From Gammaproteobacteria bacterium (GTDB lineage: Bacteria > Pseudomonadota > Gammaproteobacteria > Thiohalomonadales > Thiohalomonadaceae): 20,742 nucleotides of DNA. Below, in pieces: positions 13,637 through 20,742 of the stretch; position 1 is the first letter of the stretch, and every line of letters starts with the position of its first letter. The notes under the pieces are model-generated. The model did no database searches. It worked only from the letters and a program-made list of their open reading frames with translations, and was not told where the DNA came from. The stretch spans positions 1 to 20,742 of the forward strand of contig JALOAT010000061.1 in NCBI GenBank assembly GCA_023228645.1, in the 5' to 3' direction. The position numbers and the translations under genes were made by a program.

Positions 13637-14218
13637 ATGAGTGACGATAAGAACCGGGTGGACGGCAGTACACCGCAGGCCGAGGAGGCCGCCGAGGCGC
13701 CAGCCGCCATGGCCGGCGGCGAAGAGCTCCAGCTGCAGCTGGAAGACGCCCGGGCCAAGGCCGATCAGCATTGGGACCAACTGCTGCGCACCCAGGCTGA
13801 GCTGGAAAACACCCGCCGGCGCGCCGAGCGCGACGTGGAGAACGCCCACAAGTACGGCCTTGAACGCTTTGCGCAGGAGCTGCTGCCGGTGCGCGACAGC
13901 CTGGAGCTGGGGCTGGCCGCCGCGCAGGGCACCGACAGCGTGGCGAAGCTCCAGGAAGGCATGGAGCTGATCCTCAAGATGCTCACCGCCGCCATGGAGA
14001 AATACGGCATCAAGCTGGTGGATCCGGTGGGTCAGCCGTTCGACCCCGCCCTGCACCAGGCGGTCACCATGCAACCCTCGGAGCAGCCCGCCAATACGGT
14101 GCTGGCGGTGATGCAAAAGGGCTACACCCTGAACGACCGCCTCATCCGCCCCGCCATGGTGATCGTGGCACGCGCACCCGATGGTGAACCCGGCCAGAAC
14201 GTCGACGCGAAGGCTTGA
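13637..14218 (+). CDS. grpE: nucleotide exchange factor GrpE
   Basis: This 193-residue protein has an acidic, Ala- and Glu-rich N terminus (1-45) and a long coiled coil (about 46-100; QAELENTRRRAERDVENAHKYG then FAQELLPVRDSLELGL). The C-terminal beta domain has the signature FDPALHQAVTMQPSE, then VLAVMQKGYTLNDRLIRPAMVIVA. GrpE releases ADP from DnaK and acts as a thermosensor of the DnaK cycle. GGAGAAGG lies upstream of the ATG. It follows hrcA by 83 bases and precedes dnaK by 79, the usual order. The last codons contain the -35 of a likely second promoter for dnaK. Confidence 0.96.
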   Translation: MSDDKNRVDGSTPQAEEAAEAPAAMAGGEELQLQLEDARAKADQHWDQLLRTQAELENTRRRAERDVENAHKYGLERFAQELLPVRDSLELGLAAAQGTDSVAKLQEGMELILKMLTAAMEKYGIKLVDPVGQPFDPALHQAVTMQPSEQPANTVLAVMQKGYTLNDRLIRPAMVIVARAPDGEPGQNVDAKA

Positions 14219-14241
14219 AAGCCAAGGGATTAACCCTATTT
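14214..14241 (+). promoter_or_regulatory. sigma-32 heat-shock promoter before dnaK
   Basis: CTTGAA (14214-14219, overlapping the grpE stop), a 14-base spacer and CCCTATTT (14234-14241) match the sigma-32 consensus CTTGAA-N13-17-CCCCATNT with one mismatch in the -10. The inferred start near 14248 gives a leader of about 50 bases to dnaK. Together with the CIRCE, it suggests dual control. Confidence 0.72.
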
Positions 14242-14297
14242 CGGGATCAGAATTTTTCGCCGCGTGAAGCGCGGCCATAGCTTGATTGGAGAAGATA

Positions 14298-16223
<1,926 letters not shown>

Positions 16224-16268
16224 CGGTTCGCATCCGGCTACGGGCCGGAACGGGTAGAGTGAAAACCA

Positions 16269-16294
16269 CGACAGGCGGGGCATCCCGCCTGTCG
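16269..16294 (+). other. stable stem-loop between dnaK and dnaJ
   Basis: CGACAGGCGGG and CCCGCCTGTCG form a perfect 11-bp stem around GCAT. No T tract follows, so this is probably an mRNA-stabilising, processing or attenuating structure rather than a full terminator. A second, smaller hairpin, TCCGGC TACG with GGCCGGA, lies at about 16233-16250. Both could lower dnaJ output relative to dnaK. Confidence 0.6.
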
Positions 16295-16337
16295 CGTTGA
16301 TGGGACAGGCGCAGCCGAGCGCGCCCTCGAGACAGCC

Positions 16338-17471
16338 ATGGCAAAACGCGATTACTACGAAGTCCTGGGCATCCAGCGCAATGCGACCGAGGCCGAGATC
16401 AAGAAGGCCTTTAAAAAGCTTGCGATGAAATACCACCCGGATCGCAACCCGGACAGCAAGGAAGCGGAGGAAAAGTTCAAGGAAGCCCGCGAGTCCTACG
16501 ACGTCCTTTCCGACGCGCAGAAGCGTGCTGCCTACGACCAGTTCGGTCACGCAGGCGTGGAAGCCGGCGCCGGTGCGGGCGGCTTCGGTGGCGGTTTCGG
16601 CGGCGGCAGCTTCAGCGATATCTTCGGCGACGTATTCGGTGACATCTTCGGTGGCGGCGGTGCACGCGGCGGCTCGCGGGTCTATCGTGGCGCCGACCTG
16701 CGCTACAACCTGGAGCTGTCGCTGGAGGAGGCCGTACACGGCACCACGGTGAAGATCCGCGTGCCCACCCTGGTGTCCTGCGAGGTGTGCGGCGGTTCGG
16801 GGGCCCGCAAGGGGACGTCGGCCAGCACCTGCCCCACCTGTCATGGCCATGGCCAGGTGCGCATGCAGCAGGGCTTCTTCGCGGTACAGCAGACCTGCCC
16901 GCGCTGCCGCGGCACCGGCAAGATCATCCCCGACCCGTGCCCGGCCTGCCATGGCCAGGGCCGTGTCGAGCAGCAGAAGACCTTGTCCGTCAAGGTGCCC
17001 GCCGGCGTGGACAACGGCGACCGCATCCGCCTCGGCGGCGAGGGCGAGGCGGGGGAGAACGGGGGACCACCGGGCGATCTGTACGTGCAGATCCACGTGC
17101 GTGAGCACCCCATCTTCGTGCGCGAGGGCTCCGACCTCTACTGCGAGGTGCCCATCAGCTTCGTGACGGCCGCGTTGGGGGGGGAGCTGGAAGTCCCGAC
17201 CCTGGACGGACGCGTCATGCTCAAGGTCCCGGCCGAGACCCAGACCGGCAAGCTGTTCCGCCTGCGCGGCAAGGGCGTCACCTCGGTGCGCGGCGGCGCC
17301 CCGGGCGACCTCATCTGCAAGGTGACGGTGGAAACGCCGGTGAATCTCACCAGTCAGCAAAAAGAGCTGTTCCACCAGCTGGAGCAGACCATGGGTGACG
17401 AGAAACACACGCCGCGTGCCCGTTCCTGGCTCGACGGGGTGAAAAAATTCTTTGAAGATGTGAAGCTCTGA
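16338..17471 (+). CDS. dnaJ: chaperone DnaJ (Hsp40)
   Basis: This 377-residue type I Hsp40 has a J domain (1-70) with HPD at 33-35 and a Gly/Phe-rich linker (about 75-115, FGGGFGGGSFSD and similar). Four zinc-binding CxxCxGxG repeats lie from residue 148 to about 208 (CEVCGGSG, CPTCHGHG, CPRCRGTG, CPACHGQG), and the C-terminal substrate domains follow. DnaJ delivers clients to DnaK and stimulates its ATPase. The start is 17 codons before KKAFKKLAMKYHPD, as in the family. It completes the hrcA-grpE-dnaK-dnaJ group, and nothing is missing. A Tat-type DsrE-like gene starts 26 bases later and may share its transcript. Confidence 0.98.
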   Translation: MAKRDYYEVLGIQRNATEAEIKKAFKKLAMKYHPDRNPDSKEAEEKFKEARESYDVLSDAQKRAAYDQFGHAGVEAGAGAGGFGGGFGGGSFSDIFGDVFGDIFGGGGARGGSRVYRGADLRYNLELSLEEAVHGTTVKIRVPTLVSCEVCGGSGARKGTSASTCPTCHGHGQVRMQQGFFAVQQTCPRCRGTGKIIPDPCPACHGQGRVEQQKTLSVKVPAGVDNGDRIRLGGEGEAGENGGPPGDLYVQIHVREHPIFVREGSDLYCEVPISFVTAALGGELEVPTLDGRVMLKVPAETQTGKLFRLRGKGVTSVRGGAPGDLICKVTVETPVNLTSQQKELFHQLEQTMGDEKHTPRARSWLDGVKKFFEDVKL

Positions 17472-17497
17472 GGCGTCTTGCCAGAGGGGGGAGACAA

Positions 17498-17992
17498 ATG
17501 AACAAGTGGAGCCGAGCCGGTCTGGTGGCCGGTGTCGACACGATGCGCCGGCGCCTGCTTGGCGCCGCCCTGGCGGGCGGTGGCGCGGCTGCATTGGCGG
17601 CGGCGGGTGGCGCGCAGGCGAAAGCCGTGGCGTCGAAACACAAGGTCGTCTACCAGTTCAACAAGGCAGAGCCCGACTATCAGCAGCACGTGACGTTCTC
17701 GGCCGGGGAGATGGTGCGCAAATACGGCAAGGATGTGCAGGTGGTGGTGGTCTGCTTCGGGCCCGGCATTCACATCCTGGCCCATTTCCCCCAGCGCCCC
17801 GTCAGTGAGCAAATCCAGCAGCAGGTGGCAAAGCTCGCGGAGTCCGGGGTGGAGTTCCACGCCTGCAACAACACCATGAAGGCCCTGGGCTGGACCGAGG
17901 ACGACCTGCTGCCCTTCGCCCAGGTGGTGGACGTGGGTGCGGCCGACCTCATGGAGCTGCAGGAACAGGGCTTTTCGTATATCAGTTGGTGA
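17498..17992 (+). CDS. DsrE/DsrF-like protein with predicted Tat signal
   Basis: This is a 164-residue protein. Residues 1-43 are an export signal: the RRR cluster at 17-19 in TMRRRLLGAALAGGG, an Ala/Gly hydrophobic core and an AQAKA cleavage region. The mature domain is DsrE-like: HKVVYQFNKAEPDYQQHV, a helix, VQVVVVCFGPGIHIL with Cys86, then SGVEFHACNNTMKALGW with His121 and Cys123, and a final ADLMELQEQGFSYISW. The Cys123 position matches the conserved cysteine of DsrE-type proteins, some of which carry sulfur in cytoplasmic sulfur oxidation. This one is predicted to be periplasmic, so it belongs to the less characterised COG1416-type group. GGGGGAG lies before the ATG. Its place between dnaJ and dapB suggests co-transcription with the chaperones, but a functional link is not shown. 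Confidence 0.85.
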   Translation: MNKWSRAGLVAGVDTMRRRLLGAALAGGGAAALAAAGGAQAKAVASKHKVVYQFNKAEPDYQQHVTFSAGEMVRKYGKDVQVVVVCFGPGIHILAHFPQRPVSEQIQQQVAKLAESGVEFHACNNTMKALGWTEDDLLPFAQVVDVGAADLMELQEQGFSYISW

Positions 17993-18089
17993 CACCGTTG
18001 GACGTGATGCGTTAGCGCGGATGCCCTTTACCGTTTAACGCGTCACATGGTCATATCGCACGTTTAAACGAACATTACGGAAATCCCTC

Positions 18090-18893
18090 ATGACCAGAAT
18101 CGCCGTAACCGGCGCCGCCGGACGCATGGGTCGAACCCTTGTCGAGGCCTGCCAGCAGGCCGGCCTCACCCTCGGGGCCGCCATCGAGCGCCCGGGCAGC
18201 AGCATGATCGGTACCGACGCCGGTGAACTGGCCGGTATCGGCCGCAATGGTGTCCAGGTGGTCGAAAACCTCGGCTCGGTGCTCGATACCTTCGACGTGC
18301 TGGTGGATTTCACCCGTCCCGAGGTCACCCTCAACAACCTGGCCCTGTGCCGCAAGGCCGGCAAGGCCATGGTCATCGGCACCACGGGCTTCGACGACGC
18401 CGGCAAGCAGGCCATCCGCGAGGCGGCCAATGACATCGCCATCGTCTTCGCCCCCAACATGAGCGTGGGCGTCAATCTCTCCCTCAAGCTGCTCGATCTC
18501 GCCGCCCGCGTGCTGGGCGAGGAGGTGGACATCGAGATCATCGAGGCCCACCACCGCCACAAGGTGGACGCCCCCTCGGGTACCGCCCTGCGCATGGGCG
18601 AGGTGGTGGCCGCCGCCCTCGGACGTGACCTGAAGGAGTGCGCCGTGTACGGACGGCAGGGCAACACCGGCGAGCGCGAGCGCAAGACCATCGGCTTCGA
18701 GACCATCCGCGCCGGCGACATTGTGGGCGAGCACACCGTCATGTTCGCGGGCATCGGCGAGCGCATCGAGATCACCCACAAGGCCTCCAGCCGCATGACC
18801 TTCGCCAAGGGCGCCATGCGCGCCGCCGCCTGGCTCGCCGCCAAGGACCGCGGCCTGTTCGACATGCAGGACGTGCTGGGCCTCAAGGACTGA
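18090..18893 (+). CDS. dapB: 4-hydroxy-tetrahydrodipicolinate reductase
   Basis: This 267-residue enzyme of the diaminopimelate/lysine pathway reduces dehydro-dipicolinate with NAD(P)H. The Rossmann motif GAAGRMG is at 8-14, and GTTGFDD follows at 97-103. The catalytic signature EAHHRHKVDAPSGTAL at 152-167 has His154 and Lys158 corresponding to the E. coli catalytic His/Lys pair. It ends GLFDMQDVLGLKD. The start is supported by the motif spacing; upstream GGAAA is only a weak Shine-Dalgarno. The 97-base gap before it holds the palindrome CGTTTAAACG but no promoter I would call. dapB-carA-carB is a classic order. Here carA has its own promoter after a 300-base gap. Confidence 0.97.
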   Translation: MTRIAVTGAAGRMGRTLVEACQQAGLTLGAAIERPGSSMIGTDAGELAGIGRNGVQVVENLGSVLDTFDVLVDFTRPEVTLNNLALCRKAGKAMVIGTTGFDDAGKQAIREAANDIAIVFAPNMSVGVNLSLKLLDLAARVLGEEVDIEIIEAHHRHKVDAPSGTALRMGEVVAAALGRDLKECAVYGRQGNTGERERKTIGFETIRAGDIVGEHTVMFAGIGERIEITHKASSRMTFAKGAMRAAAWLAAKDRGLFDMQDVLGLKD

Positions 18894-18913
18894 GCGCGGG
18901 GGAAGAATTCCCG

Positions 18914-19022
18914 GTAGGAGCCGACACCGTCGGCGAATTGCATCCGGTTACCGCCGGGCGGTTGGAAAATCCATTCGTCCACGGTGTGGGCTTCTACGGG
19001 CGGTTCTTGTTTCCCCCGTGTT
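18914..19022. repeat. REP-like hairpin and degenerate 9-bp-unit repeat remnant between dapB and carA
   Basis: GTAG (18914-18917) precedes a perfect hairpin GCCGAC ACC GTCGGC (18920-18934), the REP pattern seen elsewhere in the window. Further on, GGAAAATCCATT and a single TTTCCCCCGTGTTAA (19010-19023) resemble the interior and right end of the composite repeats, but the left arm is eroded. The 304-base dapB-carA gap otherwise holds only the carA promoter and leader. Confidence 0.5.
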
Positions 19023-19065
19023 AATGCTTTTCTGACCAACGCCCAAAAACAGCCCGCGTTACGCG

Positions 19066-19094
19066 TGGACAGGCACCCGCCGCATCCGTAAAAT
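19066..19094 (+). promoter_or_regulatory. sigma-70 promoter of carA(B)
   Basis: TGGACA (19066-19071), a 17-base spacer and TAAAAT (19089-19094) differ from consensus at one position each. The expected start, near 19101, gives a leader of about 97 bases before the TTG of carA. Confidence 0.72.
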
Positions 19095-19139
19095 AGCCGG
19101 CCAACCTGGCACGGCACTTCACGCCGAGCATTTCTTTCG

Positions 19140-19170
19140 AGCGGGGAGGGTCCTTGGGGCTCTTCCCGCT
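19140..19170 (+). promoter_or_regulatory. leader stem-loop upstream of carA
   Basis: AGCGGGGAGGG (19140-19150) can pair with CTCTTCCCGCT (19160-19170), with two G-U pairs, and is followed by TTT. It lies inside the inferred leader, 17 bases before the ribosome site GGAGG. It may affect transcript elongation or translation; no known carAB regulator site is recognised. Confidence 0.4.
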
Positions 19171-19197
19171 TTGCACGTATACAGTTTGGAGGTCACC

Positions 19198-20334
19198 TTG
19201 CGGCAACAGGCCTTGCTGGCTCTGGCAGACGGTACACTGTTCTGGGGCGAGTCCATCGGCAGTGAGGGGCAGACCGTCGGTGAGGTGGTGTTCAACACCG
19301 CGCTGACCGGGTACCAGGAGATCCTCACCGATCCTTCATACACCCGTCAGATCGTCACTCTGACCTATCCCCACATCGGTAATACGGGCACCAATGCCGA
19401 GGACGAGGAGGCGGACGGCATCAAGGCGGCAGGACTGGTCATTCGCGACCTGCCCAGGGTCGCCAGTAATTTCCGCAGTCAGGAGGCACTGGATGCCTAT
19501 CTCCGGCGCCAGAACGTGGTCGGTATCGCCGGCATCGACACCCGCAAGCTCACGCGTATCCTGCGTGAAAAGGGCGCCCAGAATGGCTGCCTGGTGGCGG
19601 GCGACCGCATTGACGCCGAGGCGGCCGTGGCCGCCGCACGGGCCTTTCCGGGCCTGAGTGGCATGGATCTCGCCAAGGAAGTCACCACGTCCCAGCCGTA
19701 CACCTGGACCCAGGGCGGCTGGCGGCTCGGCGAGGGTTTGGTGGAGCGCAAGGCCGAAGACCTGCCCCATCACGTAGTGGTGTACGACTACGGTGTGAAG
19801 CGCAACATCCTGCGCATGCTCGTGGATCGCGGCTGCCGACTGACCGTCGTGCCGGCGCAGACCCCGGCCGAGGACGTGCTCGCCATGAATCCCGACGGCA
19901 TCATGCTCGCCAACGGCCCCGGCGATCCGTCCGCCTGCGACTATGCCATCGAGGCCATCCAACGCCTGCTCAAGACCGATACGCCCATTTTTGGCATCTG
20001 CCTTGGTCACCAGTTGCTGTCGCTGGCCTCGGGTGCGCGCACGGTGAAAATGAAATTCGGCCATCACGGCGCCAACCATCCGGTCATCGACATCGACGCC
20101 GGACACGTGATGATCACCAGCCAGAACCACGGCTTCGCAGTGGACGAAGAAACCCTGCCGTCCTACCTGCGCGCCACGCACCGTTCCCTGTTCGACGGCT
20201 CGCTGCAGGGCGTAGAACGCACCGACCGGCCGGCCTTCAGCTTCCAGGGCCACCCCGAAGCCAGCCCCGGCCCGTGCGACGTGGGCCCGCTGTTCGACCG
20301 CTTCGTCGCAACCATCAACGACAGGAAGAATTAG
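19198..20334 (+). CDS. carA: carbamoyl-phosphate synthase small (glutaminase) subunit
   Basis: This 378-residue subunit hydrolyses glutamine and channels ammonia to CarB to make carbamoyl phosphate for arginine and pyrimidines. The N-terminal domain has LADGTLFWGESIGSEGQTVGEVVFNT, split by family variation, and LTGYQEILTDPSYTRQIVTLTYPHIGN. The class I amidotransferase domain has YDYGVKRNILRML, MLANGPGDP, the nucleophile Cys268 in GICLGHQLL, and His352-x-Glu354 in FQGHPEASPGP. I start at the TTG at 19198 because GGAGG lies five bases upstream. It gives the E. coli-like length (382) and places the catalytic Cys at nearly the same number (269). Another TTG at 19171 is in frame but has no ribosome site. 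Confidence 0.97.
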   Translation: MRQQALLALADGTLFWGESIGSEGQTVGEVVFNTALTGYQEILTDPSYTRQIVTLTYPHIGNTGTNAEDEEADGIKAAGLVIRDLPRVASNFRSQEALDAYLRRQNVVGIAGIDTRKLTRILREKGAQNGCLVAGDRIDAEAAVAAARAFPGLSGMDLAKEVTTSQPYTWTQGGWRLGEGLVERKAEDLPHHVVVYDYGVKRNILRMLVDRGCRLTVVPAQTPAEDVLAMNPDGIMLANGPGDPSACDYAIEAIQRLLKTDTPIFGICLGHQLLSLASGARTVKMKFGHHGANHPVIDIDAGHVMITSQNHGFAVDEETLPSYLRATHRSLFDGSLQGVERTDRPAFSFQGHPEASPGPCDVGPLFDRFVATINDRKN

Positions 20335-20353
20335 TCATTGAAGACAAAGAATT

Positions 20354-20427
20354 AACCACGGGGTACACGGGGATGAATCAATGCTCAATCGATGTTTTCC
20401 CCCGTGTTCCCCGTGTCCCCCGTGGTT
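20354..20427. repeat. palindromic 9-bp-unit repeat between carA and carB
   Basis: Left arm AACCACGGGGTACACGGGG (20354-20372) and right arm CCCCGTGTCCCCCGTGGTT (20409-20427) pair over 18 of 19 positions, with a 36-base loop that also holds an extra CCCCCGTGTT unit. GGGCTTTTTC follows. As RNA it could fold into a long GC-rich stem ending near a T-rich run, inside the expected carAB transcript. Confidence 0.87.
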
Positions 20428-20463
20428 GGGCTTTTTCTTCGACTTGCGTGGCTGACCAAGACT

Positions 20464-20742
20464 ATGCCGAAAAGAACTGACATCGATAGCATTCTCATCA
20501 TTGGCGCCGGTCCTATCGTGATCGGTCAGGCCTGCGAGTTCGACTATTCGGGGGCACAGGCGTGCAAGGCGCTGCGCGAGGAAGGCTACCGCGTCATCCT
20601 GGTGAACTCCAATCCGGCCACCATTATGACCGACCCGGAGACGGCCGACGCCACCTACATCGAGCCCATCACCTGGCAGACCATCGCCCAGATCATCGAG
20701 AAGGAGCGCCCGGATGCGGTGCTGCCCACCATGGGCGGCCAG
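20464..20742 (+). CDS. carB: carbamoyl-phosphate synthase large subunit, N-terminal fragment
   Basis: Only 93 codons are visible before the window ends; the family is about 1070 residues. The N-terminal pre-ATP-grasp region is clear: MPKRTDIDSILIIGAGPIVIGQ, split by family variation, then ACEFDYSGAQACKALREEGY, VILVNSNPATIMTDPETAD and YIEPITWQTIAQIIEKERPDAVLPTMGGQ. The large subunit binds ATP twice and joins ammonia from CarA, bicarbonate and phosphate. The start codon is set by family alignment. No Shine-Dalgarno sequence is visible (GGCTGACCAAGACT precedes the ATG), and the dispersed repeat lies 36 bases upstream. Confidence 0.97.
   Translation, partial: MPKRTDIDSILIIGAGPIVIGQACEFDYSGAQACKALREEGYRVILVNSNPATIMTDPETADATYIEPITWQTIAQIIEKERPDAVLPTMGGQ

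Overview
This is a high-GC chromosomal segment that most likely comes from a gammaproteobacterium. The gene order ssrA, smpB, ratA, rnfH, bamE, fur, recN, nadK, hrcA, grpE, dnaK, dnaJ, dapB, carA, carB is the usual gammaproteobacterial one. An hrcA gene at the head of the dnaK cluster and a Tat-type DsrE-like protein beside it point towards Chromatiales/Ectothiorhodospiraceae-like or Xanthomonadales-like lineages. That placement is inferred from gene order and not tested.

Region 1, bases 1 to about 5020, is accessory DNA lying just beyond the 3' end of ssrA, a common island insertion site. On the minus strand are a small winged-helix regulator with a three-half-site candidate operator and the first 36 codons of an AlbA_2-type protein cut by the window edge. 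On the plus strand is a translationally overlapped trio: DUF2924 protein, large serine recombinase, and a small HTH protein. It is followed by a complete AbiE-type antitoxin/toxin pair, also overlapped, with a palindrome upstream as candidate operator. A 255-base tail with inverted repeats ends at the ssrA terminator.

Region 2, 5023 to 9713, holds the one-piece tmRNA gene (tag ANDDNYALAA) and its partner smpB, both on the minus strand. A neurotransmitter:sodium symporter family gene, ratA and rnfH follow on the plus strand. The outer-membrane lipoprotein gene bamE is divergent from fur. Two composite intergenic repeat islands lie at 5495-5692 and 9364-9650. The second contains a 113-bp IS4/IS50-type MITE with a perfect 9-bp target duplication, inserted at the head of a REP sequence.

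Region 3, 9714 to 17992, has recN and nadK on the minus strand, then divergently hrcA-grpE-dnaK-dnaJ. A near-perfect CIRCE precedes hrcA, and a good sigma-32-type promoter overlaps the grpE stop codon ahead of dnaK, so both negative and positive heat-shock control appear to be present. A Tat-exported DsrE-like protein follows dnaJ.

Region 4, 17993 to 20742, has dapB (lysine/diaminopimelate pathway) and carA plus the start of carB (carbamoyl phosphate for arginine and pyrimidines). carA has a clear promoter, a leader stem-loop and a TTG start. A palindromic copy of the dispersed 9-bp-unit repeat lies between carA and carB.

The most notable non-gene signals are the paired, inverted arrays of 9-bp units (CCACGGGGG / ACACGGGGA) in three intergenic gaps, and the MITE nested in a REP nested in one of them.
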